Origin: CALGSZ01 sp042408955
Lineage (GTDB): Bacteria > Chloroflexota > Chloroflexia > Thermomicrobiales > UBA6265
Length of the DNA stretch: 64,000 nt
Direction of reading: 5' to 3'
NCBI GenBank assembly: GCA_042408955.1
Contig: JBHOQQ010000070.1
Coordinates: forward strand, 1 to 64,000
Shown: positions 25,268 through 33,159 of the stretch, piece by piece
Layout of the letters: each line of letters starts with the position of its first letter
How positions within the stretch are numbered: position 1 is the stretch's first letter
The notes under the pieces: model-generated
The model's database searches: none
Told to the model about the DNA's origin: nothing
The model's input: only the letters and a program-made list of their open reading frames with translations
Position numbers and translations under genes: made by a program

Positions 25268-26860
25268 ATGCGGCGCATCCGCTGGAAACTTCTCGCTTGG
25301 TGCATGGGAATCCTGGTGGCGACCGCCGGGCTGGCCACGCTGGCACCGGCTCGCGCCCATCAGGACGATGCAGCGTTCTCCTTGACCATCGGCACCGCGC
25401 TCTGCGATGCGGAGCCCACGTCCGGCCTAGCGAACGCTGCCTGCCGCGCCGCGCCCGGCATCACCGTGCGAGTCCTAGCGGAAGACGGAACAGCGCTCGG
25501 CGCCTGCGTCACTGGTGGCGCCGACCCAGCGATGGCCCGGTGCACCGTGCCCGTCCCATACGATACCCGGCTGCTCATCTACGAAGATGAGACGACGGTG
25601 CCACCCGGCTACGGCCCGCGAGCCAACCCGCTTTCAGCCGTCTCGCCAACGCGGGGCGTTTCCTCCAGCGAGACGCAAGATCTCCTCTTCGTCAACCTGC
25701 CCAGAACGGCGCCTGGAACTCTCCAGCAGGTACCGGTCATCGTCGCCGCTTATGCCTGTCCGAATCCGGCAGCAGCGCTTGATACCTGTGACGCCCTGTC
25801 CGGAGTGGCGATCACCGTCGAGATTGACGGCGTTGAAATGGACGGCAGCCCGCTGATCACCAGCCGGCAGGAGGATGGCAGCCAGGCTGCCATCTTCGTC
25901 GCTCCACCAGACGCCACGCTAACGCTAACGGAGAGCAGCGGCTTGCCGGATGGCCTGGTGCCGGAGGAAGAGTCCGCACCTCGCGTCGTTGACGTGGCAG
26001 ATCTTGAGCGGCGCGCTTGCGACCGGCCCGTTCTGTGCGCTTTTGTCGCCCTGATCAATGTGCCGACCGACGGAACGACGCCAGCCGCCAGTCCAGAAGC
26101 GCCAATCACGCCAACAGCCAGCCCCACACAGACGGGCACCGCGATGGCTGGTCCAGCGCCGCAGGCAATCGCCGTCCACGTCCATGCCGGGACGTGCGCC
26201 CGCCTGGCGAAGTCGCCGCGCTATGACTTGCCCGATCTGGTGATCGCCGGGCCGCCCACCGAGGGCGCGGCTGAGGCAAGCCCGGCGATTGTCTCCGCTG
26301 GCGCGGTGGACCTGAGCCTCGACGATCTCTTGGCGGCGCCGCACGCCATCAACCTGCATTTGCGGAGCTTGCCAGGCGAGATGATCGTTGCCTGCGGCGA
26401 AATTGGGGGCACGCGGCTGGCGGATGGCTCCCTGGCGTTCGGCTTGCGGGAGATGCTCGGCTCCGGATACATGGGCGTAGCGCACCTCGTGCCGGATTCC
26501 AACGGCGACGAGCGCACCCACGTAACGGTCTATCTCGCCGCGCATCTAGCAGAGGCAGCGCGCGGTGTTGCACCAGGCGATGGCACCGGCGGCCCGACAA
26601 CCGCTGGTTCCACCGGGGAAGACATCTTTGTACCGACGCATCAGTCTAATCCTGATCTGGCGGTGAATTTCCGGCCGGCGCCGAGCCTCGACACGGTTCC
26701 AGTCGCGATTTTGGATCCGGGGACGCTGATTCAGTTCCTAGGAGAGACGGTGACAGACGCGGACGGCTGGCGATGGTATCGCTTTCGGCTGGAAGATGGC
26801 CGGACCGGCTGGCTGCGAGAAGGGACGTTCATACCACTTGAGGAGGGAGAGGGGACATGA
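25268..26860 (+). CDS. Secreted multi-domain protein with SLDDLLAAP domain and C-terminal SH3
   Basis: 530 residues with a signal peptide (LLAWCMGILVATAGLATLAPARA). The N-terminal half contains two domains with carrier-type or prealbumin-like beta text (ITVRVLAEDGTALGACVTGG, ITVEIDGVEMDGSPLIT). A Thr/Pro/Ser linker follows (SPEAPITPTASPTQTG), then a domain (about residues 298-440) with HVHAGTCARL, SLDDLLAAPHAINLHLRS and VACGEIGGTRL that is shared with the protein at 42435. An SH3-like domain ends the protein (AVNFRPAPSLDTVPVAILDPG...GRTGWLREGTFIPL), suggesting wall binding. No enzyme motif is seen. Its stop overlaps the start of the next gene (ATGA). Confidence 0.75.
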   Translation: MRRIRWKLLAWCMGILVATAGLATLAPARAHQDDAAFSLTIGTALCDAEPTSGLANAACRAAPGITVRVLAEDGTALGACVTGGADPAMARCTVPVPYDTRLLIYEDETTVPPGYGPRANPLSAVSPTRGVSSSETQDLLFVNLPRTAPGTLQQVPVIVAAYACPNPAAALDTCDALSGVAITVEIDGVEMDGSPLITSRQEDGSQAAIFVAPPDATLTLTESSGLPDGLVPEEESAPRVVDVADLERRACDRPVLCAFVALINVPTDGTTPAASPEAPITPTASPTQTGTAMAGPAPQAIAVHVHAGTCARLAKSPRYDLPDLVIAGPPTEGAAEASPAIVSAGAVDLSLDDLLAAPHAINLHLRSLPGEMIVACGEIGGTRLADGSLAFGLREMLGSGYMGVAHLVPDSNGDERTHVTVYLAAHLAEAARGVAPGDGTGGPTTAGSTGEDIFVPTHQSNPDLAVNFRPAPSLDTVPVAILDPGTLIQFLGETVTDADGWRWYRFRLEDGRTGWLREGTFIPLEEGEGT

Positions 26861-27402
26861 CGACCGGTGATGCGACTCCATCCACCTTGCCCACCTTCGT
26901 CCGGAAGCGACCGAACCGGCTGCTGCGCATCGGCTTTCGCGTGCCAGTCTATCTGTACTGGGGACCGATTGCAGAACTCCTGCGCTCGCGCTGTGTGCTC
27001 AAGCTGACGACCACCGGCCGGAAGAGTGGCCGGCCACGCACCACCTGCGTCAGCTTTATGCCCGATGGAGATCACTACATCGTGTTCTCCGGCTTCGGCG
27101 TGCGCTCGCACTGGTATCAGAACATTCTGGCCAACCCGAAGGTGACGGTGCAGGTGGGCAGGAAGCGCTTTTCGGCCACGGCGCGGGTGGTGGAAGATCC
27201 GGCCCGGCGAAAGGAGCTGATGCTGCGGATGCGCGACCGCTCACAGCGCTGCGGCCCGCCAGTGTGGCTCCGGCCCGTGTTGCGGGCGATCCGAGCGTTT
27301 GACTACGACCAGGAGATCCGGCTGGCGGTGGAGAACGCGGAGATTTTGCCGGTTGTAGAGCTAGTTCCGAACAAGGCAGCTGATACCACGTCAACCCAGT
27401 GA
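26857..27402 (+). CDS. Deazaflavin (F420)-dependent nitroreductase family protein (Ddn type)
   Basis: 181 residues with the split-barrel fold that binds F420 or acts as a small reductase. Family text: LKLTTTGRKSGRPRTTCVSFMPDGDHYIVFSGFGVRSHWYQNILANPKVTVQVG, with the hallmark TGRKSGxPR and WYxNxxANP motifs. N-terminus PNRLLRIGFRVPVYLYW is an amphipathic or membrane-associating helix seen in this group. Translationally coupled to the secreted protein upstream, though a functional link is not obvious. Substrate unknown. Confidence 0.92.
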   Translation: MTTGDATPSTLPTFVRKRPNRLLRIGFRVPVYLYWGPIAELLRSRCVLKLTTTGRKSGRPRTTCVSFMPDGDHYIVFSGFGVRSHWYQNILANPKVTVQVGRKRFSATARVVEDPARRKELMLRMRDRSQRCGPPVWLRPVLRAIRAFDYDQEIRLAVENAEILPVVELVPNKAADTTSTQ

Positions 27403-27435
27403 ACCGAGCCGGCTACCGAGTAATGGCGTTCCGCA

Positions 27436-27571
27436 TTACACCGGAGCGAAGCTGAGCGTCACGCTCATCGAGCCGCTGCTGGCGGAACGTCGCTTCCACC
27501 GGGTGCTCGCGGCCTGGACCACCATGGCCTTTGATGGCGCCTCCACGCCCCTCGGGCGCTCGCATCTCTAG
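27436..27571 (+). pseudogene. Possible coding remnant between two genes
   Basis: One frame here reads like a protein end: GVPHYTGAKLSVTLIEPLLAERRFHRVLAAWTTMAFDGASTPLGRSHL and a stop at 27569-27571. It has third-position GC and a composition like neighbouring genes, but no start codon or ribosome site. I cannot name the family. It may be the 3' scrap of a deleted gene, or chance. Confidence 0.25.
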
Positions 27572-27584
27572 CCAGACTGGTGTC

Positions 27585-27935
27585 CTATGATGCCGCCCGC
27601 GTGAAGCGCTCGATCGCCTGGGAGAGCTCTACCAGGAGCTCTTCTTGGTCGGTATGGTTGTGATCGCAGGAGCCAAGGACGCAACCGCGGATGTGGTCGT
27701 CTAGCACCATCAACCCGACCGCTCGCGCCGCCGAGATGATGGCCGAAAGCTGCGTGAGCACGTCAATGCAAGACGCATCGCTTTCCACCATCCGCTGCAC
27801 GCCGCGCACTTGCCCTTCCAGCCGGCGCAACCGGGTCAGAATCTGCTGCTTGTCCTTGGCATAGGAGGTCGACCGGCGCCGGGGCTCCCCGGCCGGCGAC
27901 TCTTCAGTGGTAGCTGGCGCAACCGTCTGTTCCAT
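27585..27935 (-). CDS. csoR: CsoR-type metal-sensing transcriptional repressor (copper)
   Basis: DUF156 (CsoR/RcnR) repressor, about 116 residues. The four-helix family core is QQILTRLRRLEGQVRGVQRMVE. The Cu(I) ligands of the Cys-His-Cys type are visible: Cys in DASCIDVLTQL, His and Cys in DDHIRGCVLGSC. This pattern is the copper branch rather than the nickel branch. The ATG at 27944 overlaps the predicted -10 box, so I place the start at 27935, where the transcript should begin (leaderless). The operator lies within its own promoter. No copper exporter or chaperone gene is adjacent. Confidence 0.9.
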   Translation of the reverse strand: MEQTVAPATTEESPAGEPRRRSTSYAKDKQQILTRLRRLEGQVRGVQRMVESDASCIDVLTQLSAIISAARAVGLMVLDDHIRGCVLGSCDHNHTDQEELLVELSQAIERFTRAAS

Positions 27936-27942
27936 ACCTGGC

Positions 27943-27971
27943 ATGATACCCCCTTAGGGTACTGCGCGCAA
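27943..27971 (-). promoter_or_regulatory. csoR promoter with CsoR operator in the -35/-10 spacer
   Basis: On the minus strand TTGCGC (27971-27966), 17 bases, TATCAT (27948-27943). The spacer contains TACCCTAAGGGGGTA (27961-27947), matching the TACCC-N5-GGGTA pattern of copper-type CsoR sites. The predicted start point falls at or next to ATG 27935. Confidence 0.75.
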
Positions 27972-28138
27972 GAGCACCCCGGCTCTTGTCTGGCAGCCCA
28001 GCCGCGATCGACCACCAGTCGTGCCGATCATGTCGCCGCCGCGTGGTTGTCCCAGCGAACGAGTTCAGCCACGAGCCGCGCGGAAAGGGATTATCCTTCC
28101 GCGCGACGAACACGGGAGTTGGCTGACTGGAGCACGTC

Positions 28139-28780
28139 ATGACCCTGCCAAACACATCGACATTGCTTGTCTTTGTTTTCGCCGCGCTGGCGCTGCTGCT
28201 GATACCTGGACCAGCGGTGCTCTACATCGTCGCGCGTGGCGTCCAGCAGGGACGAGCAGCGGGAGTGGTGTCGGCGCTCGGCGTCGGCGCAGGGGGAGTG
28301 ATGCACGTCCTGGCTGCTACAGCCGGTCTTTCGGCGCTGCTCCTCTCCTCGGCCCTCGCCTTCTCGGTCGTGAAATATCTTGGCGCGGCCTATTTACTGG
28401 TTCTCGGTATCCGCACGCTGCTCGGTGCCGGCAGCGCATCAGCACTGGCGGAGCCAGCGCCGGTGCGGCTGTGGCGAGTCTTCGCCCAAGGCGCCATCGT
28501 CAACGTGCTCAATCCCAAGGTGGCGCTGTTCTTCTTCGCCTTCCTGCCGCAATTTGTCGATCCATCCAGGGGAGATGTAACCAGCCAGTTGCTCTTCTTC
28601 GGCTGCCTGTATGTCACGCTCGGCATCATGAGCGACAGTGCCTACGGATTGCTCGCCGGGACAGCCGGGCACTGGCTGAGGGCACGGCCACGGTTCCTGC
28701 GCCGGCAGCGCCTGGTCTCGGGCAGCATCTACATTGGCCTGGGGATGACAGCCGCGCTCACCGGCTCGCGCAAGCCCTGA
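28139..28780 (+). CDS. LysE/RhtB family exporter
   Basis: Inner-membrane amino-acid or small-molecule exporter, 213 residues with about six hydrophobic segments. The family opening is LLVFVFAALALLLIPGPAVLYIVARGVQQGRAAGVVSALGVGAGG (PGPA motif) followed by AAYLLVLGIRTLL and FAQGAIVNVLNPKVALFFFAFLPQFVDP. Diverges from csoR across about 200 bases. Substrate unknown. Only a weak ribosome site (GGAG) precedes the ATG. Confidence 0.92.
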   Translation: MTLPNTSTLLVFVFAALALLLIPGPAVLYIVARGVQQGRAAGVVSALGVGAGGVMHVLAATAGLSALLLSSALAFSVVKYLGAAYLLVLGIRTLLGAGSASALAEPAPVRLWRVFAQGAIVNVLNPKVALFFFAFLPQFVDPSRGDVTSQLLFFGCLYVTLGIMSDSAYGLLAGTAGHWLRARPRFLRRQRLVSGSIYIGLGMTAALTGSRKP

Positions 28781-28789
28781 CTGCCCGGC

Positions 28790-29317
28790 TTAGGCGATCG
28801 TGCGGCGGGAGGTGATGACGCCGGTATTCATGCCAACCAGGTTCAACCCGCCGAAGAAGCGCGCATGCTCGATCTTGACGCAGCGGTTCATCACCACATC
28901 CAGGCCAGCCTGCCTTGCCCGGCGCGCTGCCTCCTCGTTGACGATGCCCAATTGCATCCAGACCACCTTCGCGCCGATTGCAATCGCCTCCTCGACGATC
29001 GGCGGCACGTCCTCCGCCCGCCGGAAGATGTCCACAATCTCCACAGGCCGCGGGATATCCCGCAGCGAGGCATAGACCGGCTGGCCGAGGATCGTCTTGC
29101 CAGCCAGGCGGGGATTGACCGGGATGATGTCGTAGCCCCACGACTGCATATAGATCGCCGCGAAGTGGCTGGGCCGGTAGGGATCATCAGACAACCCGAC
29201 CATCGCGATCGTCTTGTAGGTCGTCAAGATCCGCAGCCGCTCGTAGGCGCCCGCCGTGGCAACCGGCGCCTCCGCCAGCCATGGCACGGCACAGCTTTCC
29301 ACCTGCATCTCCGTCAC
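28790..29317 (-). CDS. CoA-binding domain protein (YccU type)
   Basis: 175 residues with a single Rossmann-like CoA-binding domain: LRILTTYKTIAMVGLSDDPYRPSHFAAIYMQSWGYDIIPVNP, ILGQPVYASLRDIPRPVEIVDIFRR, AKVVWMQLGIVNEEAARRARQAGLDVVMNRCVKIEH. The Cys in NRCVKIEH is conserved in the family. Biochemical role is poorly defined; homologues bind CoA or nucleotides. It directly follows metY (31-base gap), and this pairing with O-acetylhomoserine sulfhydrylase is common, so a link to sulfur or homoserine metabolism is plausible. Confidence 0.92.
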   Translation of the reverse strand: MTEMQVESCAVPWLAEAPVATAGAYERLRILTTYKTIAMVGLSDDPYRPSHFAAIYMQSWGYDIIPVNPRLAGKTILGQPVYASLRDIPRPVEIVDIFRRAEDVPPIVEEAIAIGAKVVWMQLGIVNEEAARRARQAGLDVVMNRCVKIEHARFFGGLNLVGMNTGVITSRRTIA

Positions 29318-29348
29318 CGTTGCGCCCTCCTCTCAAGCTGACGGCAGG

Positions 29349-30725
29349 TTACGCCCGCGCAGCCGCGACGCTAGCGCCGACCGCCCGCCGCAGCGCGCGA
29401 TCCAAATCCCAGCAAATATCGTCAACATCCTCAAGCCCGACCGAGATGCGGACAAGATCCGGGCTGACGCCAGCGGCAAGCTGTTGCTCTTCCGTCAATT
29501 GCTGGTGCGTCGTGCTGGCAGGGTGTATGATCAGCGTCTTAGCGTCTCCGACGTTGGCCAGATGCGAGATTAGCCGCAACTCCTCGATGAACCGGGCTCC
29601 CGTCTCCTTCCCGCCCTTGACGCCGAAAGTAAAGATTGCGCCCGCGCCTTTCGGGAGATACTTCTGCGCTAATGCATGGTACGGGCTGTCTGGCAACCCT
29701 GGATAACTGACCCACGAGACGCACGGGTGGTCAGCCAGAAAACGGGCAACCTGCTCCGCATTACGAACATGCCGTTCCATTCGCACGTGGAGCGTTTCCA
29801 GCCCTTGCAGGAAGAGGAAGGCGTTGAACGGGCTGAGGCATGGTCCGAGATCGCGGAGATTCTCACAGCGCGCCTTCATCAGGTAGCCGTACTCGCCAAA
29901 CGTCTCGCGGAAGCGGATGCCGTGATAGCCGGGCGATGGCTCGGTCATCCCTGGAAACTTGCCGTTGTCCCAGGGGAACCGGCCAGATTCGACGATGATG
30001 CCGCCGATCGAGGTGCCGTGGCCGCCGATGAACTTCGTCGCCGAGTGCACGACGATATCCGCGCCCCACTCGATCGGGCGGCAGAGGTACGGCGTGGCGA
30101 AGGTGTTGTCCACGATCAGGGGCACGCCCGCCTCATGCGCGATCTCTGCGACCGCCTCGATATCGAGCACGTCCATCCGCGGATTGCCGATAGTTTCTCC
30201 GTAAACCGCCCGAGTTTTCGGGGTGATCGCCCTGCGGAAGTTTTCCGGATCCGATGGATCGACGAAGACGACATCCACGCCCCAGCGGCGCAGCGTGATA
30301 TCGAACTGGGTGTAGGTGCCTCCGTACAACGCGGACGAGGAGACAAGCTGGTCGCCTGGACCGAGGATAGTGGCGATGGCGATGAACTGGGCGGCCTGTC
30401 CCGACGCCGTTGCCAGGCCGCCGATGCCGCCCTCCAGCGCGGCGACGCGCTCCTCGAAGGCAGCGGTCGTCGGGTTCATGATCCGGGTGTAGATATTGCC
30501 GAAGGTTTGCAGCGCGAAGAGTTCGGCGGCGTGGTCGGTATCCTCGAAAACGTATGACGTCGTCTGATAGATCGGCATGGCGCGCGCGCCGGTCGTCGGA
30601 TCCGGCCGCTGTCCAGCATGGACGGCGAGGGTGCCGAAGCCGAAGACGTGATCGTCCTCTGTCTCCGATTCGACGTACCCATCGAGGCCATTCGGCTTCA
30701 CTGGGTAAGCACTGGCATCGCTCAC
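29349..30725 (-). CDS. metY: O-acetylhomoserine aminocarboxypropyltransferase / sulfhydrylase
   Basis: PLP enzyme making homocysteine from O-acetylhomoserine and sulfide, 458 residues. Motifs: FGTLAVHAGQRPDPTTGARAMPIYQTTSYVF, TRIMNPTTAAFEERVAALEGG, and the PLP lysine in DIVVHSATKFIGGHGTSIGG. The C-terminal SVGLEDVDDICWDLDRAL is standard. The GTG start is preceded by an excellent ribosome site (GGAGGTGA, six bases). No SAM or T-box riboswitch is recognised upstream: the 217 bases up to osmC are filled by the G-rich repeat. Lies in the sulfur/redox group 28790-32373. Confidence 0.95.
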   Translation of the reverse strand: MSDASAYPVKPNGLDGYVESETEDDHVFGFGTLAVHAGQRPDPTTGARAMPIYQTTSYVFEDTDHAAELFALQTFGNIYTRIMNPTTAAFEERVAALEGGIGGLATASGQAAQFIAIATILGPGDQLVSSSALYGGTYTQFDITLRRWGVDVVFVDPSDPENFRRAITPKTRAVYGETIGNPRMDVLDIEAVAEIAHEAGVPLIVDNTFATPYLCRPIEWGADIVVHSATKFIGGHGTSIGGIIVESGRFPWDNGKFPGMTEPSPGYHGIRFRETFGEYGYLMKARCENLRDLGPCLSPFNAFLFLQGLETLHVRMERHVRNAEQVARFLADHPCVSWVSYPGLPDSPYHALAQKYLPKGAGAIFTFGVKGGKETGARFIEELRLISHLANVGDAKTLIIHPASTTHQQLTEEQQLAAGVSPDLVRISVGLEDVDDICWDLDRALRRAVGASVAAARA

Positions 30726-30760
30726 TTGTCATCACCTCCACAACCGCCGTCAACCATCAG

Positions 30761-30942
30761 GGGCTAGCCGGTAGCCGGTAGGAGTGGACGCGAATCATGG
30801 CGCCCCGACAACCCCTGACGGCTGATTGCCAACGGCCGGAAACTCGAAGCTCGTCGCTCGAAGCTCGTAGCTCACCGCTTCCCTGCCCCCCGACTCCTGA
30901 CCCCCGACCCCTCCCTAGCCCCCAGCCCCTAACCCCTAGCCC
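30761..30942 (-). repeat. Composite G-rich intergenic repeat, copy 2
   Basis: Read on the minus strand it repeats the modules of 20899-21210 in order: GGGGCTAGGGGTTAGGGGCTGGGGG-like runs directly after the OsmC stop, then CTTCGAGC-type repeats, then CAATCAGCCGTCAGGGG, then GGGGCGCCATGATTCGCG. The repeat begins at the stop codon of the OsmC gene, in the sense direction, as copy 1 does for the amidohydrolase gene. Confidence 0.8.
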
Positions 30943-31488
30943 CTAGATTTGGCCAGCCTGCGCAGCCACAAACGATAGCTCCATAACCGGCGATTGTCGC
31001 AGCGTCGAGGCTACCACGCAGTAGCGTTCGGCCCGCTGCTTGAGCCGCTCGAGCCGGTCCGGCGGAGCATCGGCCACGATGCGGATCTCTGTCCGGATCC
31101 GCTGGAATCCTACCGGCACCTCCGGGTCAATCCCCATCGTGCCACGGAAGTCCATATCGCCGTGGACAGTTACCTCCACCTGCTCAAGCCTGATGCCCAT
31201 TGCCGCGGCGACCATCCGCAGCGTGATTTCTTGGCAGGCTGCCAGTGAGGCCAGCAGCAAATCGCCTGAGCAGGGCACGTCGCCCAGCCCGCCAGCGTAC
31301 GGGTGGGCACCGACATCCCAGCTTACGCCGCCACTCGCTTCGGTGGTGATTCTGGCGCGTGTGGGATCGTCGCCGGGCGTTGTGCTGCACACCGTGATCG
31401 TCAATTGCGCCGACTCGGGCTCGCGCTGGTAGCGCTCTTTGAGCGGAGCCTGCCGCTCCCGCAACGTCTGCGTTTGCGTTACCGTCAC
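30943..31488 (-). CDS. OsmC family protein
   Basis: Thiol-dependent peroxide-reducing or related protein, about 181 residues. The family cysteines are in DVPCSGDLLLASLAACQEITLRM (two Cys 15 residues apart); the rest of the fold shows QLTITVCSTTPGDD, LEQVEVTVHGDMDFRGTMG and FQRIRTEIRIVADAPPDRLERLKQRAERYCVV. The GTG at 31488 is preceded by GAGGAG; longer upstream starts lack a ribosome site. Follows the thioredoxin gene by 22 bases, so probably cotranscribed with thioredoxin and DUF4395. Confidence 0.92.
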   Translation of the reverse strand: MTVTQTQTLRERQAPLKERYQREPESAQLTITVCSTTPGDDPTRARITTEASGGVSWDVGAHPYAGGLGDVPCSGDLLLASLAACQEITLRMVAAAMGIRLEQVEVTVHGDMDFRGTMGIDPEVPVGFQRIRTEIRIVADAPPDRLERLKQRAERYCVVASTLRQSPVMELSFVAAQAGQI

Positions 31489-31510
31489 CGGTCCATCTCC
31501 TCTGGCCCGC

Positions 31511-31909
31511 CTAGGCCGCGTTGACGATTTGCTCCCGAAGACGGTCACGGTCTGTCAGACCGCCATTGATGGCGACGATCCGGCCATCAGGCGCGGCGAT
31601 CACCGTCGTCGGAACCACCAGCACACCGAACTGCCGCGCTAGGTCGGGAGCCACCGTCGCGTCGAGGTGCTCGATCTGAATCCGGCCATTCATCTCGGCC
31701 ACCACCTGCTCAAGGATACGCTTTTGCACCGCGCAGGCGCTGCAGCCAGGACCGGAGAACGCGAGGATGCGCGGTAGCGGCGCAGTTGCCGGAAGATGAG
31801 TGAGGCGCCGCACGCGCTGATAGTGCCATTGAACAAGAGCACGGATGAGGGTTCCAGCCAGGGCGATACTCCCCAGGAGAAGGAAGGTAAGGAGAAGGCG
31901 GTCACTCAC
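31511..31909 (-). CDS. Membrane-anchored thioredoxin-fold protein
   Basis: 132 residues. An N-terminal membrane helix (LLLTFLLLGSIALAGTLIRALV) is followed by a thioredoxin domain with the redox centre GPGCSACAVQKRIL (CSAC) and the cis-Pro loop VLVVPTTVIAAPDG. The domain is therefore tethered to the membrane; which face depends on topology, not shown by sequence. Its start overlaps the stop of DUF4395 by four bases, and OsmC follows: a compact redox operon. Confidence 0.9.
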   Translation of the reverse strand: MSDRLLLTFLLLGSIALAGTLIRALVQWHYQRVRRLTHLPATAPLPRILAFSGPGCSACAVQKRILEQVVAEMNGRIQIEHLDATVAPDLARQFGVLVVPTTVIAAPDGRIVAINGGLTDRDRLREQIVNAA

Positions 31910-32373
31910 GCCTGGCTCCTCCTACCGAGTCCCAGCCGGTGGAGTTGGTAGAAAAGGAAGCAGCCGGCGCAGAAGCCGAAAAGAAGGTTGATCAGCGCCA
32001 GCGCGGCGACGATCCAGGCCAGCACCCAGCCCAGGGTAGTGATCTCAGCAAAGAGCGCGCCGGCTGCCAAGATCAGCACGGTCGCGCCAAGCGCTTGGGC
32101 AAAGCGGTGAGGCGCAGGATCGTCCGGGCGCGGCTTGGCTGGGATAAGACCCGCCGCCCGCACGACGTAACGATAGAACAACTGAAAAGGCCCATAGCCC
32201 GGCAGCGCCGCGCCAATAGCCAGGGACACGCCCGCCACGAGGATCAGCCAGGCGCCCGCCGCGTTGCCGAGCACGAACGCGAGCGTCACGAACGCGATGA
32301 TCAGCGCTTGATTCGTTCGCAGCCCGTTGACGTCCACGCGTGGCGTATCTGCTTGCATCGTTGTTGCTGTCAT
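31906..32373 (-). CDS. DUF4395 family membrane protein
   Basis: 155 residues with four hydrophobic segments in two pairs: ALIIAFVTLAFVLGNAAGAWLILVAGVSLAIGAAL, then a YGPFQLFYRYVVRAAGLIPAKP loop, then FAQALGATVLILAAGALFAEI and WVLAWIVAALALINLLFGFCAGCFLFYQL. The conserved GFCAGCFLFYQL (two Cys) near the C-terminus matches the family and suggests thiol chemistry at the membrane. Commonly found with thioredoxin, OsmC or rhodanese genes, as here. First gene of the three-gene operon. Confidence 0.9.
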   Translation of the reverse strand: MTATTMQADTPRVDVNGLRTNQALIIAFVTLAFVLGNAAGAWLILVAGVSLAIGAALPGYGPFQLFYRYVVRAAGLIPAKPRPDDPAPHRFAQALGATVLILAAGALFAEITTLGWVLAWIVAALALINLLFGFCAGCFLFYQLHRLGLGRRSQA

Positions 32374-32529
32374 GGCTCACTCCTGCCTGGCAAAAGTGGA
32401 GTTCTTGACCATTAACTGCATTATGCGCGTACTGGCAGGATGATGCAAGCAGGCAGCAGCGAGGAGGGCAGATGAGGCCGCGGCGAAACGCTGCCTATTG
32501 CGGCCTGCGAGCGCTTCCCGTGGTGCTCG

Positions 32530-32799
32530 TCAGAGGCGGGCAAATCCCTGGTGACCAACCACGGGGCCAGGCCAGGATTCGACATGATCGACGCGGGCCG
32601 ACGGGGGGCCATGCCGGCACCATCGGAGAAATTCGTCGATTGCCCGTGGCTCCCCTTCGACCTCGATGAAGACCGTGCCATCTGGCTCGTTGCGGGCAAA
32701 GCCGGTCAGGCCGAGGCGAAGCGCCTCCCGGCGAGCGGCTTGCCGGAAATTCACGCCTTGGACAAGCCCGTGAACACGGATATTCAAATGCGCTGTCAC
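32530..32799 (-). CDS. acyP: Acylphosphatase
   Basis: Hydrolyses acyl phosphates; 89 residues, the standard family length. The phosphate loop HGLVQGVNFRQAARREA contains the catalytic Arg and GFARNEPDGTVFIEVEG the catalytic Asn. The GTG at 32799 overlaps the stop of the upstream cupin gene (GTGA). A longer start is possible but would run inside the cupin gene. Confidence 0.94.
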   Translation of the reverse strand: MTAHLNIRVHGLVQGVNFRQAARREALRLGLTGFARNEPDGTVFIEVEGEPRAIDEFLRWCRHGPPSARVDHVESWPGPVVGHQGFARL

Positions 32800-33122
32800 C
32801 TGACCTCCCGCCGTTGCTCGCTCCAGAAAAAGACACATCCGTTCGGTCCGACCAACGCCGCATGCTCGATGCCGCCTGGAATGATCAGCTTATCTCCTGG
32901 CAAACACCGGTAGACCGCGCCGCCCACCTTGACCTCCATGCTGCCCCGGAGAAAGACCAGCAGCTTGGCTTCCGGGTGGTGATGTGGCGGGTAGACGGTG
33001 CCAGGCGGGTCGTGAATGAGCAGGGGCGCCCATCCCTCTCGCTCCACGGTGGCGTGCACGGACACCTCATCGAGGTTGGTAAACGCTTGGGGCTCATAGC
33101 GCACGAGCGTCATTCTCATCAT
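32796..33122 (-). CDS. Small cupin domain protein
   Basis: About 108 residues, single cupin barrel. PPGTVYPPHHHPEAKLLVFLRGSMEV carries the three-histidine metal cluster and Glu, and LPGDKLIIPGGIEHAALVGPNG the second motif with the last His. Three in-frame ATGs (33122, 33119, 33113) are possible; GAGGGA precedes them. Function unknown. Overlaps acylphosphatase by four bases and follows photolyase by 37 bases. Confidence 0.88.
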   Translation of the reverse strand: MMRMTLVRYEPQAFTNLDEVSVHATVEREGWAPLLIHDPPGTVYPPHHHPEAKLLVFLRGSMEVKVGGAVYRCLPGDKLIIPGGIEHAALVGPNGCVFFWSEQRREVR

Positions 33123-33159
33123 TCCCTCGCCACTTCCAGGAGTCACGCCAGACAAACTG

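Noticed and set aside
30726..30942. Possible SAM or T-box riboswitch before metY
   Set aside because: The space is filled by the composite repeat; no SAM or T-box consensus elements were seen.
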